From contig JAPFFF010000042.1 of NCBI GenBank assembly GCA_039105265.1, forward strand, positions 1,178,001 through 1,242,000: a stretch of 64,000 nt of DNA, in the 5' to 3' direction. This document shows positions 31,699 through 40,148 of this stretch, piece after piece. The position numbers were made by a program, and so were the translations under genes. The stretch's first letter is position 1. Each line of letters starts with the position of its first letter. Source of the DNA: Tritrichomonas musculus (lineage: Eukaryota; Parabasalia; Tritrichomonadida; Tritrichomonadidae). The notes beneath the pieces were generated by a model. The model did not search any database and had not been told where the DNA came from. It saw only the letters and a list, made by a program, of their open reading frames with translations.

Positions 31699-32565
31699 TT
31701 ATTCGAAATAGTACTTATTAGCAGAAATATTCATTACGAATTTTTCATGTGGTTCTTTATGTTGTAAGTATTCAGCTACTGTCTGCTTCGTATTTAATGA
31801 GTTATTTGTTTGTTGCAACAAGCTAGTAAAATCTTCCTCACTATATCCTGTATAACATATGATATCTGTTGCTAACCTTTTAGCATTCATATGAACAAAT
31901 CGAATAGTTTGGATAGCCATGATACATGTTAAATTATAGTGTCTTGTCTTGGTTAACAACTTGATGAATTCACTATTACCATTCTTTAATAAATCACTAC
32001 CTGCACAATCATCTAGTATCAATAATGTGTTATATGGATATGATAATGTTTCATACTTGACTAACTTATTGGCTATATATATTATTTTATCATTTAGCTC
32101 ATTTAAATGATGCTTCTCAATGAGCCTCCTCATTTCGTCATTGGTCTCTTTCATTCGAGATAATACATATTTGACAATGGCATAATACTTTATCTTTCTT
32201 CGAAGATGTCTTTTAAGATAACTCATTAATTCTCTTTCCTTTACATAATCGATTCTTGATTGTATCTGTTTATTAAGTGTTTCAGCTGTTTTATCCATTT
32301 TACCAGAGCTTGAGCGAAATATTATCTTTTGGTAGTATGGATGTTTAAACAACCTCTCTGTTATCATAATATGTCTCCATATCCAAAAACTTTTACCAGC
32401 ACCTGGTTTACCAATTAAAAAGTATATACCATTTGTACTAAAAGGATAATCAGGTGATAATGGTTTAATCAAAGCACCATCTATCTCTTTCATGTTCTTC
32501 TGTAAGGTCTCTTTAATCAATGTTTCTACTTTATTTATTAGTTCTGCACTTGGGGGTTCATCCAT
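31699..32565 (-). CDS. A32/FtsK-type genome-packaging ATPase (element A)
   Basis: Predicted 288 aa. Walker A GKPGAGKS at residues 52-59; Walker B LLILDD at 181-186; then TKTRHYNLTCIMAIQTIRF, where the ATPase of fragment C has a matching block. It would pump the linear genome into the capsid. It sits between the pVI-like locus and the integrase in a run of closely spaced minus-strand genes (10-17 bp). Start context TGTAAATG, no initiator. It looks whole. The counterpart in B runs off the window edge. Confidence 0.9.
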   Translation of the reverse strand: MDEPPSAELINKVETLIKETLQKNMKEIDGALIKPLSPDYPFSTNGIYFLIGKPGAGKSFWIWRHIMITERLFKHPYYQKIIFRSSSGKMDKTAETLNKQIQSRIDYVKERELMSYLKRHLRRKIKYYAIVKYVLSRMKETNDEMRRLIEKHHLNELNDKIIYIANKLVKYETLSYPYNTLLILDDCAGSDLLKNGNSEFIKLLTKTRHYNLTCIMAIQTIRFVHMNAKRLATDIICYTGYSEEDFTSLLQQTNNSLNTKQTVAEYLQHKEPHEKFVMNISANKYYFE

Positions 32566-32575
32566 TTACAAATTT

Positions 32576-33730
32576 TTAAATGTATTTCATAATTTTATCT
32601 GGTATTGGTTTGCCCTCAACCTTTTGACCTGCTTTAATTTGTCGTTCATAATTTTTCTTTTGTTCCAACCAATATTGTCTTTCTGCTGTACCAAGTACTA
32701 ATGGATTACCTCTCCTTACATCTCTAATAGTTTGTCTAGCAAAGGCATCATCACCTTCGACTCCTTCCCATTTTAAATCATACTTACCAGTATCTTCATC
32801 AAAGTTATATATTCGTTCAATAATACCTTCTTTACCTTCATTTAGTCTTTCAGCTACTTTAATCCTTTTGTCTCTTGTCCTTAACAACCTATATCCAGGG
32901 AATGAACTAGTTGAACCATCTTTGGACTTGACCACAAACTGGTTACCTTTTTGCGAGTCAACTATATAAGACTCATTAGACAAATTACTTCTTCTTTTAC
33001 CAAATGGTTCTTTTTCAAGTACTAACCTGACCTTCTCACCTGGATTAAAATGGTATGGATTAATGCGTGCATTCTTTTGTATGTACTTTATTTCATCCTC
33101 TGGAGTAATATCGTTAAGTGCTTTATTATCTAAAGACCTATGAGGAGAGTTGTTATATATGTTGACCAAATCATGCATCTCCTTTGGTTGAATAAACCTA
33201 TTTTCACCAATAGCATCTCTTATGGTTCTCATAAACCTATTAATAATGCCAAGTACATTATGGTTATTCTCAGTAGTTGTTCGGTATTTTATGTTCTTCT
33301 CTCTCATGAAGTCTAAGACTGTTGATGATAAATATGCTGCATCCTCATCACTTGTTATCGAATATACATGAGGTACATCATTAACAAATTTATGAAGTGC
33401 TGTTAATACTTCTCTTGCTCCTTTACCATTCATAGGATATGCATATGCTTTTCTGGTGTTGATATTGATGAACATTAGATAATTCAACCCACCTGCCTCT
33501 TTATTATTAATGAAGGTATCCATTTGATAACCATGAGGATGTTTGGATACAATAGGTATAAATTGTGCTTTAGGTACTCTCTTATCATGTACTACTCTTT
33601 CATCAAAGTATTTCTTTGCTTCTTCTTCATTTAGATTCTCTTGTTTTGCCATACTAAGGTATTTGTCCAAGGTCTTCCATTTAGCTTTGTTGTATAATTT
33701 TTCATATGGGCTTGGTTCTTCTTTACTCAT
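32576..33730 (-). CDS. INT: Retroviral-type (rve) integrase with chromodomain-like tail (element A)
   Basis: Predicted 384 aa. The rve core starts near D71 (YQMDTFIN) with the second acidic site at SDEDAAYLS (about residue 128), followed by the Polinton-type HNVLGIINRFMRTIRD block and NIYNNSPHRSLDNKALNDIT. The C-terminal part (about 250-335) has a beta-rich YRLLRTRD region and a chromodomain-like GIIERIYNFDEDTGKYDLKW. Integrases of this class insert Polintons with 6-bp target duplications. Only 6 bp separate it from the minor-capsid candidate. Start context AATAAATG. The frame is open. Confidence 0.9.
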   Translation of the reverse strand: MSKEEPSPYEKLYNKAKWKTLDKYLSMAKQENLNEEEAKKYFDERVVHDKRVPKAQFIPIVSKHPHGYQMDTFINNKEAGGLNYLMFININTRKAYAYPMNGKGAREVLTALHKFVNDVPHVYSITSDEDAAYLSSTVLDFMREKNIKYRTTTENNHNVLGIINRFMRTIRDAIGENRFIQPKEMHDLVNIYNNSPHRSLDNKALNDITPEDEIKYIQKNARINPYHFNPGEKVRLVLEKEPFGKRRSNLSNESYIVDSQKGNQFVVKSKDGSTSSFPGYRLLRTRDKRIKVAERLNEGKEGIIERIYNFDEDTGKYDLKWEGVEGDDAFARQTIRDVRRGNPLVLGTAERQYWLEQKKNYERQIKAGQKVEGKPIPDKIMKYI

Positions 33731-33736
33731 TTATTT

Positions 33737-34741
33737 TTAAATAAACATCTTATCGTATTGAAGGAATTGCATTTCGATTACAAATGAATCTTTAGGAGGT
33801 AGTTTGGTTGGCCAATTATAATGTGCATCACTATAGAAGTCTATCCAAAACCTTTGGTCCATTGAGTTTAACTTGAAGTACTTAATCGGACTATATTCAA
33901 CATCACTATCTCCAATATAGTTATGTAATGCTTGTTCACCAATAGATGAATATATTTTACATGGATGTCTGTCCCATACATTATCAAATACCAACCTCTT
34001 ACTTAAAGTTGAATATTTCTTAGGGTTATTTTGATAAGCTCCTGTGCCTATATTAAACACATCTGCAAAGTCCTCATTCCAATCACCAATTTGGAAAAAA
34101 TTGATAAATTGATTTGAATCTTCCTCTATATTATCATTATTTTTGGTATATATAATTTCATGAAAACCATCTTTATCATAATATCCATCTGTTTGTATAT
34201 CTCGATATGCAATTAATGAATCATTTTGGGAAAATGCATTTCCATATTGTCCATGCATAGCTATCCAAGATTTCATCGCGGTGTTGACAGCATCAAAGAA
34301 CCCTCTTAAGTCCCCTTCCTCTGACACCCAATCAATAACATCAAAATTTGCTATCCATTTCCAAGTAGGCTCTTTTGCATTTTCTACTTTGAGCTCGTCC
34401 TGGTAGAATTTATCAACTAGTTCTTGAGTTAAAATAGGGTCGTTTATATTTCCTCCATGTAAAACAAAGTAGGATTTTTGTACTTTAAATATAGTCACAT
34501 TAAATTCTAATTTGCGTCTTCTCTTAATGATATGTGCTGAACGAACACCAACAATAGATTCCCCTTTGTTTGCAGTTGACCATTCTGGTGGGAAATTAAA
34601 CCAATACCTATTAAACTTAGCTTTATCATGTTGAGCATCCTCAAGGAAGTAGGCTGTTTCGATTGGAAGAGGTGTATTACCATCATTAACTATATTATCT
34701 CGATTAGGATATAAAGTGTTAACACTTGGTGGTAATTCCAT
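33737..34741 (-). CDS. Minor capsid (penton-like) candidate (element A)
   Basis: Predicted 334 aa. Beta-rich, with GESIVGVRSAHIIKRRRKLE (about 60-80) and a C-terminal strand-turn-strand (RFWIDFYSDAHYNWP, then FVIEMQFLQYDKMFI). Size and position between integrase and protease fit the Polinton minor (single jelly-roll) capsid protein that forms pentons. I infer this from context and strand pattern; it is not obviously related to the minor-capsid-like protein of fragments C and D. It lies 24 bp downstream of the protease gene. The frame is open. Confidence 0.5.
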   Translation of the reverse strand: MELPPSVNTLYPNRDNIVNDGNTPLPIETAYFLEDAQHDKAKFNRYWFNFPPEWSTANKGESIVGVRSAHIIKRRRKLEFNVTIFKVQKSYFVLHGGNINDPILTQELVDKFYQDELKVENAKEPTWKWIANFDVIDWVSEEGDLRGFFDAVNTAMKSWIAMHGQYGNAFSQNDSLIAYRDIQTDGYYDKDGFHEIIYTKNNDNIEEDSNQFINFFQIGDWNEDFADVFNIGTGAYQNNPKKYSTLSKRLVFDNVWDRHPCKIYSSIGEQALHNYIGDSDVEYSPIKYFKLNSMDQRFWIDFYSDAHYNWPTKLPPKDSFVIEMQFLQYDKMFI

Positions 34742-34765
34742 TTCGAGTTGAATAAAAAGTCTTTA

Positions 34766-36139
34766 TTAATATACAACACCTGTTTCTAATTCATTGTTTT
34801 GAAGTTCTCGAAGTATTCTCTTTCTAATATCTGGCATATTGCGTTGTTTAAACTTACCATCTCCTTCATGCAAAAAGGTACGACAAGATTCCATTAGAAA
34901 CACTCCACAATCCTTGTTATTCCTTTGACTAGGTACATCATAATATTTTGCTTTTAACTTACCTGTTGCTGAAATATCGATATACTTATTATGTGTCTTT
35001 ACCTCTGGTGCCATTGACTTATTCTCAGAGTCATAGCATTCGATTATTTTCTTTGAATATCGAACAATACATAAAACCCAATGTTCTCCATCTGAGCAAA
35101 TGGGGACAAATACTTTATCGAACTTTGAAAATGACTGTTTACCTGAGATAGGACTTTTCATCAGTTCATGTATTTTTTCATTATCATTACTCTCATATGC
35201 TATAGAAAGGAGGGTATAAAATGCAGTAGGTAAAACCAATATTTTCTTTTTATCAAACTCTGCCTCATTTTGACCAGGTTGTTTATTCAATCTCTTTCCT
35301 TTGTTATATAGAAGTTTCAAGTAGTCATCAATAACATCTTCGTCTATATTTTCATCATTGACTAAACTCCTCCAATCATGAATCCTATTATGTCCTTGGT
35401 CTACTGTATACTCTCCTGCCTTCTGTGGTGTCATACGGGGTTGTCTTGGAGGAGGACTAGTACCTCGAGAGGTATGTGATGATTGAAACTGTGGAGGTGG
35501 TGATGAAGGAGGAGGAGGTGGTGGAGGTGAACGAGGTGGTGGAGGTGAAGGTGAATGAGAAGGAGGAGGAGGTGGAGGTGAATGTGAACGAGGTCGTTTT
35601 GATTTTTTCTTAGGTTGTTTTGATTTTTTCTTAGGTCTATCATCCTCGTCTAAATTTGTACTACTTTGAAGTAAAAGTTGAATTCTGTTTTGATTTTGAT
35701 CCCTTGTTGGTGGCTCAACATTTGTAGGTCGGTTCCTACCGATTTTCCTAAGGTTAGGATGATAATCATTTCGATTTAAAGTTGGAGGTCTGGGTAATGG
35801 AGCCAATTCTGGTATATCATCTGTTTGAATACCTCTAGTTTTATATTCTTTCTTATCACTTTTCAATGTTCTTTCTTTCATCTGCTCTCTCAGTTCTCTA
35901 GCTGCTTGTTTTTCCTCCTCAGTCTTCATTCGAGATATCCTTATGTTGATAATATCATAATGTAATTTTATCTCTGTTAATATACCTTGATCTGATTCTT
36001 GGAGAGTATATTGATATGGCTTTAATACTGTTATGTAATGCCCATGTTCATCTTTATCATCTTGATTTTTCTTAATCGCAAACACACAACCTGTAAATTT
36101 TGCTCTTGGTCTCTCTCTTGAGTCTATTAGCAAATTCAA
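34766..36139 (-). CDS. PRO: Ulp1/adenain-type cysteine protease with long disordered N-terminus (element A)
   Basis: Predicted 457 aa. The C-terminal ~170 residues hold the C48/Ulp1 signature: His in GEHWVLCIVRY, Asp in IECYDSENK, and Gln and Cys in PSQRNNKDCGVFL. In Polintons and adenoviruses this protease matures virion proteins. The N-terminal ~270 residues are charged and Pro-rich (PPPPPPSHSPSPPPPRSPP) and include KTRGIQTDDIPELAPLP, one of three QT motifs in the element. Its start-proximal end overlaps the 36,072-36,353 reading frame by 68 bp, so the true N-terminus is uncertain. Confidence 0.85.
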   Translation of the reverse strand: MNLLIDSRERPRAKFTGCVFAIKKNQDDKDEHGHYITVLKPYQYTLQESDQGILTEIKLHYDIINIRISRMKTEEEKQAARELREQMKERTLKSDKKEYKTRGIQTDDIPELAPLPRPPTLNRNDYHPNLRKIGRNRPTNVEPPTRDQNQNRIQLLLQSSTNLDEDDRPKKKSKQPKKKSKRPRSHSPPPPPPSHSPSPPPPRSPPPPPPPSSPPPQFQSSHTSRGTSPPPRQPRMTPQKAGEYTVDQGHNRIHDWRSLVNDENIDEDVIDDYLKLLYNKGKRLNKQPGQNEAEFDKKKILVLPTAFYTLLSIAYESNDNEKIHELMKSPISGKQSFSKFDKVFVPICSDGEHWVLCIVRYSKKIIECYDSENKSMAPEVKTHNKYIDISATGKLKAKYYDVPSQRNNKDCGVFLMESCRTFLHEGDGKFKQRNMPDIRKRILRELQNNELETGVVY

Positions 36140-36353
36140 GTACGTCTTTAAAAGCTATACTAGTATTTAAATAGGTCTCATATAATTTTTGTAGATTTAT
36201 TTGATTATTAGAGAACTTCCATATAGTTTGACCCAAACCTCTTGTTAATCTTGCAACATCTCTATCAACTAGTTTAGGTCGAAATTTAATAGTACCTTGT
36301 AGTAGTTGTATTTTATTGTTAGGTTTAGTTTGTGTACCTACATCACTTGTCAT
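36072..36353 (-). CDS. Short reading frame with GTQTKP motif overlapping the protease gene (element A)
   Basis: 93 codons starting MTSDVGTQTKPNNKIQLLQG; the body is basic and helical (RLTRGLGQTIWKFSNNQINL). Start context TTTAAATG as in the structural genes. It overlaps the start of the protease frame. It may be a separate small protein or part of the same locus; I cannot decide. The GTQTK word resembles an LC8-binding motif. Confidence 0.45.
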   Translation of the reverse strand: MTSDVGTQTKPNNKIQLLQGTIKFRPKLVDRDVARLTRGLGQTIWKFSNNQINLQKLYETYLNTSIAFKDVLEFANRLKRETKSKIYRLCVCD

Positions 36354-36394
36354 TTAAAAATCAAATAAAAGAAAGAAGAAGAAGATGTTGTTTA

Positions 36395-36634
36395 TTAAGG
36401 AAGGTTATCAAGGCTGCTGTTGATATCATCAACGTTGACCTTCATCTTTGCAAGGTCATCAATGACAGAATCGAGTTTTAAGGATAGCAGGTTGACCCTA
36501 TTAAGAACCTCATCAAGTCGTTGGTTGAGTTGATCAATTTGGAGCAACAAGTAAGTTTCAAGCTTTTGCTTTTCATCCATGATTTTAGTGTTGAGCATTT
36601 CAGTGGTCAATCGTATCTTCTTATCGAGATTCAT
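36395..36634 (-). CDS. 79-aa coiled-coil peptide (element A)
   Basis: Starts MNLDKKIRLTTEMLNTKI; almost entirely heptad-patterned (LLLQIDQLNQRLDEVLNRVN; LDSVIDDLAKMKVNVDDI), ending SSLDNLP. A small oligomerising protein of unknown role. Initiators TCATTT and TCACTT precede the ATG by 10-20 bases on the minus strand. It faces the + gene at 36,701 across a 66-bp divergent promoter. Confidence 0.6.
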   Translation of the reverse strand: MNLDKKIRLTTEMLNTKIMDEKQKLETYLLLQIDQLNQRLDEVLNRVNLLSLKLDSVIDDLAKMKVNVDDINSSLDNLP

Positions 36635-36700
36635 CAAAGAAAAAAGTGAAATGACTAAATATTTTTCTATTGTTCATTTCATTTTTTTATTTCTGTATAA
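36635..36700. promoter_or_regulatory. Compact divergent promoter with initiators on both strands
   Basis: 66 bp. Minus strand: TCATTT (36,649-36,654) and TCACTT (36,644-36,649) before the coiled-coil gene. Plus strand: TCATTT at 36,674-36,679 and again at 36,679-36,684 before the ATG at 36,701. Both fit TCA-Y-W. Confidence 0.6.
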
Positions 36701-36964
36701 ATGGCTTATTACATGACCATAAAAGAGCGTATGAATATCCTCTATAAAATAGTATCTTATCTCTATGATTATAGATGTGAGACTAATGAGGGAGTATGCA
36801 ATATTTTAATTAATAAGATAAAAGAGTTAGCTGCTGAGTATTTCGAACCTGAATTTCTTGAAGTTATTATGAAAGATGGTGATTTGGAATTTATCGACCA
36901 AATAGAACATTTTGCCTTTGAGTTCTTAGAGTACCAAATATCTAATCTGCCCTCGCATTTATAA
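36701..36964 (+). CDS. Unknown 87-aa helical acidic protein (element A)
   Basis: Starts MAYYMTIKERMNILYKIVSY; helical, acidic and Cys-containing (CETNEGVCNILINKIKELA), ending QISNLPSHL. Family not recognised. Double TCATTT initiator 17-27 bases upstream. Its 3' end overlaps the convergent HNH gene by 23 bp. As one of the few + strand genes and one with a strong initiator, it may be regulatory; that is only a guess. Confidence 0.55.
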   Translation: MAYYMTIKERMNILYKIVSYLYDYRCETNEGVCNILINKIKELAAEYFEPEFLEVIMKDGDLEFIDQIEHFAFEFLEYQISNLPSHL

Positions 36965-37277
36965 TTTTGGGCATATCCCTGTTATAGTTACTATCAGTTG
37001 GGGTTATCCATCTTAAGTTGCTTAGATGGTAGTCAGCCCTATTCCTATTGATATGGTCTACCTCTATTTTATGTTGTGGGTCATCATTAGGTATGAACTG
37101 TCTTGCTATAAGTACATGTTTCAAGTAGTAGTTGCCATTTAGACATACACGTATATACCCCTTTATATGTTTTGCATCTTTGCATATAAAATGATTACTC
37201 TTACGTCTTATAGTAAAGGGGTACCTATTCAGTATCTCATAGTCGTTAGTAAAGCCTTTGAGTGGCACAAATGACAT
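36942..37277 (-). CDS. HNH endonuclease (NUMOD4-HNH type) beside the right TIR
   Basis: Predicted 111 aa. The N-terminal part fits a NUMOD4-like segment (PLKGFTNDYEILNRYPFTIR); the HNH core is EVDHINRNRADYHLSNLRW with DH at 74-75 and Asn at 87, followed by PTDSNYNR. Such proteins are typical of homing endonucleases in phages, organelles and large DNA viruses and nick or cut DNA at a specific site. Here the gene starts only 14 bp inside the TIR, in TGTAAATG context. A role in resolving ends, in homing of the element, or as a passenger are all open. The frame is open. Confidence 0.85.
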   Translation of the reverse strand: MSFVPLKGFTNDYEILNRYPFTIRRKSNHFICKDAKHIKGYIRVCLNGNYYLKHVLIARQFIPNDDPQHKIEVDHINRNRADYHLSNLRWITPTDSNYNRDMPKIINARAD

Positions 37278-37290
37278 TTACATATAGAAA

Positions 37291-37553
37291 GAAATAGGTA
37301 GGAGATTCTCGGGACAGGTACCTGTGCCGTTTCATAAATGGTGAGCTTTGAGGTGGGTGGGTGGGAATTAGGGGTAGGGCCCCTGTGCCGTTTCATTGAT
37401 GGTGGACAGTAGTGAGAACAAAAATATTTTTTTTCTTTTCTTTTTTTTTTTTTTTTATTTTTCTTTTCTTTTCTTTTTCTTTTCTTTTTTGACTAGTTCG
37501 TGTTGACGCGTGGGCAGCCTGTGCCCCACGGAAACCGACTAGTATATACTACT
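37291..37553. repeat. Right terminal inverted repeat of element A
   Basis: About 263 bp matching 43,342-43,611 in inverse orientation. From the inside out: gaaataggta and gagattctcggg; two copies of the iteron cctgtgccgtttcat (37,320-37,335 and 37,382-37,396); a long pyrimidine tract (about 37,430-37,490); gttcgtgttgacgcgtgggc; and the terminus ggaaaccgactagtatatact plus act. The flanking six bases are agatca. Confidence 0.9.
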
Positions 37554-37559
37554 AGATCA

Positions 37560-37990
37560 ATGAAAGAGGTTTGTCGCTGTTAGAAGAGAATCGATGTCGT
37601 CAAAAGAGAATTGCTGATGATTGAAGAGAATTGCTAATGGTGGAAGAGAATTGCTAATGATGGAAGAGAATTGCTAATGATGGAAGAGAATTTCTGTTGC
37701 TAGAACAGAGTCGTTGCTGTTGGAAGAGAATTGTTGTAGCTAGAAGAGAGTCGTTGCTGCAGGAAGAGAATTGTTGTTGCTAGAAGAGAATTGTTAATGA
37801 TGGAAGAGAATTGCTGTTGCTAGAAAAGAATCGTTGCTGATGGAAGAGAATTTTTGTTGCTGGAAGAGAATTGTTGATGATAGAAGAGAATCGTTAATAT
37901 TGGAAGAGAATGGTTGCTGTTAAAAGAGAATTATTGTCGTTGGAAGAGAATTGCTGAGGAAAAGTTGCTGATCTTTGGAAGATCTTTGTT
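37560..37990. repeat. 20-bp minisatellite abutting element A
   Basis: About 20 imperfect units of the type ttgctaatgatggaagagaa, starting within ~10 bp of the Polinton end. It decays after about 37,960 into words such as gatatttggcgaag. No reading frame is supported. Confidence 0.85.
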
Positions 37991-39014
37991 GATTATTGAC
38001 GATATATGCTGTTTTTTGCGATATTTGGCGAAGGGTTGCTGATATTTATTGATATTTGGCCAAGATTTTACGATGTTTGGAAGATTTTGTGTGGAAAACT
38101 AAACTAAACTTTCTACTAAAAAATTTTTTTTCAATTGTTTTTTGAGCCGTTAGATGACTTCACATAAAAAATCTAAAGACGATTTTGGGGAATATCTTTA
38201 ATTATCTAATAATTAAATAATTAAAATGCTATTTGAAGATTTCAATGATTCATTTATTTAATTAAAATCTCTATTTTTAAACCAGAGTGTAAATGGTTAA
38301 CAGGAAAAAAAGTGAAACATAACCATATAAAGTTTCTCATTTTATCCGAGATCAGGGTAATGTGATAATCGAACATTAAAACTTATTTAATTAAAAATGA
38401 AAACAACTAATTCTATTACGATAGATTTTTTTTTTTCAAAAAAAAATTTAGTTATATTTAAATGTTAACACAAAGTTTAATAAGATTGAATACATTGATA
38501 ACCATTTAATCAAACAAAAAGTTTTGCCGTGCGGATAATTCAGTTTTTTGTCTTCAGTGTACCGTTTTACTTTTTTTTCAAATAAACTATTTAAAAAACG
38601 GTGAAGTTACTGTAATTTATATAACCGCCGAAGGTCTAATATTTCTGTAATTAAATATTTTATATGAATCATATATAAAAATTAAGGAGATTTTAATACA
38701 TTTTTTGCATAAAAGATTCAGTATCTTTTTCAAAAATTTAATAAAAAGTAAATTAGGCATTATTTGTTCATTTTCTTTCAACACTAGAAGCAAATCATTG
38801 GATTACTAAAGTAAAAATATGGAGGAATTTTAATTAATTATTTAAATATTTTTCATCCAAAAAGAAATTGAGGAATAAAGAATCCTAAATTCATATGATA
38901 TGCGACCATAAGAATATTTTTTGGAAATTAGAAACTTTGAAATCTTTCAGTGCACGAGAAACGACTACCTTGCATGTTTGCCTCAAAAAATTGAAAGGAA
39001 ATTGAATGAAGCAT
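37991..39014. other. AT-rich spacer, no gene seen
   Basis: Very AT-rich DNA with homopolymer runs. I see no supported reading frame, RNA gene or repeat family. The left limit of Polinton fragment D lies somewhere near its right end (about 38,900-39,060). Confidence 0.6.
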
Positions 39015-40148
39015 TCAAATTTGAAAACTAACCGAAAATTTTGAAAGACATATATATGTATCTGATGGTGGTGGAATAGGACGAGCACCGAATTGAGATG
39101 GCGAAGCATTACCTTCGAGGTACATACTAGCATCGTTAGGTACAACCCTTACACCACCTACTACTGTGTTTATTTCGCTAACGATGAAATTAACGACTCC
39201 ATCATAAGCATGAGTATTCGTGTTATCTTTAAATGCTGATATCATTGCGCGTACCATATTCATAGTAGATGCTTTACCGTTTTCACTACGTTTCAGCTTA
39301 TCGAATTCTTTCTTAGTGAGTGTGTTATGTGGATCTAATGCTGATTTAAGTGATTGATTCCATATCTTTGATGAGAGTTTACCGATGAATTTCAACTTCT
39401 CAGGGCCCGTCAATGCACGTCCGATACCACCTTCAACGATTGCAGCAGCATCATCAAAAGCGGGTTGGAAGAGGTATTTCTTGAAGATAGCGTATGCCGA
39501 TAAATTCTTAGGTGCTGTCGATGTGTATCGCTTATTATTAACTGCATCTTTATAGAATGGGAAGTTCTGATCGTAGTAACTAGTATCAAGGCGAACTCTA
39601 CCGACATTTGCAACTAAGTCTTGTGATGTAGCATCATCGTAACCGAAGTATTGAGGATTGAATTGATCGCGAAGGAAATCTCTCTTACTATATACTTTAA
39701 CTTCATTTCCGTGAGCATCAACATGTGATTTACCTCGCTGATTTCTTACTTGTGCACGTGCAGCCCTTGTTGGAAGTGCTGTGTTATATACTAAATCGTC
39801 AGCCCATTCACTCTTCTTTGTAGTCCATCCGTTAACGATTAATGGATTACCACGTTTATCATAAACGATGACATCAGGGATATCATCACCATTAACATCA
39901 GTGAGATTTGCTAATACTGCGGGACCGTTGGGATCACGCTTATTCAAGTACCATGGTGAGTTAGGTGATGATTGATTGTGTTTCTGTATCATAGCTTCAG
40001 CGTTTTGTGGAGCGATATCACTTTTAACACGTTTAACATCACGTTTGATATCGAGAACTATATTCATCAATGAATCCATACCAGGTTTCTTCTCAGCAGT
40101 TACTTGCTTAGGAGTATATCGCAATTGAGGGTAATTTTGTTCTGTCAT
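39015..40148 (-). CDS. Minor-capsid-like Polinton protein (fragment D)
   Basis: About 377 aa from MTEQNYPQLRYTPKQ (ATG at 40,146-40,148; an ATG at 40,190 is also in frame). It carries DVNGDDIPDVIVYDKRGNP followed by VNGWTTKKSEW, the same EF-hand/dockerin-like loop as in fragment C, then ALPTRAARAQVRNQRGK and an Ala-rich helical body. The final residues after about IPPPSDTY may be read-through into neighbouring DNA. It is transcribed inward from the fragment's terminus, with ~480 bp of terminal DNA upstream. Confidence 0.6.
   Translation of the reverse strand: MTEQNYPQLRYTPKQVTAEKKPGMDSLMNIVLDIKRDVKRVKSDIAPQNAEAMIQKHNQSSPNSPWYLNKRDPNGPAVLANLTDVNGDDIPDVIVYDKRGNPLIVNGWTTKKSEWADDLVYNTALPTRAARAQVRNQRGKSHVDAHGNEVKVYSKRDFLRDQFNPQYFGYDDATSQDLVANVGRVRLDTSYYDQNFPFYKDAVNNKRYTSTAPKNLSAYAIFKKYLFQPAFDDAAAIVEGGIGRALTGPEKLKFIGKLSSKIWNQSLKSALDPHNTLTKKEFDKLKRSENGKASTMNMVRAMISAFKDNTNTHAYDGVVNFIVSEINTVVGGVRVVPNDASMYLEGNASPSQFGARPIPPPSDTYICLSKFSVSFQI

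Larger units (their letters stand above)
10978..37553. mobile_element. Polinton/Maverick element A (fossil, right TIR present)
   Basis: About 26.6 kb including a 1.28-kb nested mariner. Its parts from left to right are: two fibre-like loci, + strand virion-type locus, protein-primed DNA polymerase B, coiled-coil protein, small genes around a 19-bp minisatellite, three small unknowns, major-capsid candidate, charged protein, pVI-like locus (with the mariner), packaging ATPase, retroviral-type integrase, minor-capsid candidate, Ulp1-type protease, small genes, HNH nuclease and right TIR. The terminus reads tatactact at 37,553, followed by agatca. No left TIR is visible. Broken: about half a dozen breaks plus the insertion. 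Near identity to B over long stretches says the copy is young. Confidence 0.9.

Noticed and set aside
32576-33730. LTR retrotransposon from the rve integrase
   Set aside because: No reverse transcriptase or LTRs; the integrase sits in a Polinton gene set with long TIRs.
36942-37277. Group I intron or intein carrying the HNH gene
   Set aside because: The gene stands free between a convergent gene and the TIR; no split host gene or splice signals are seen.
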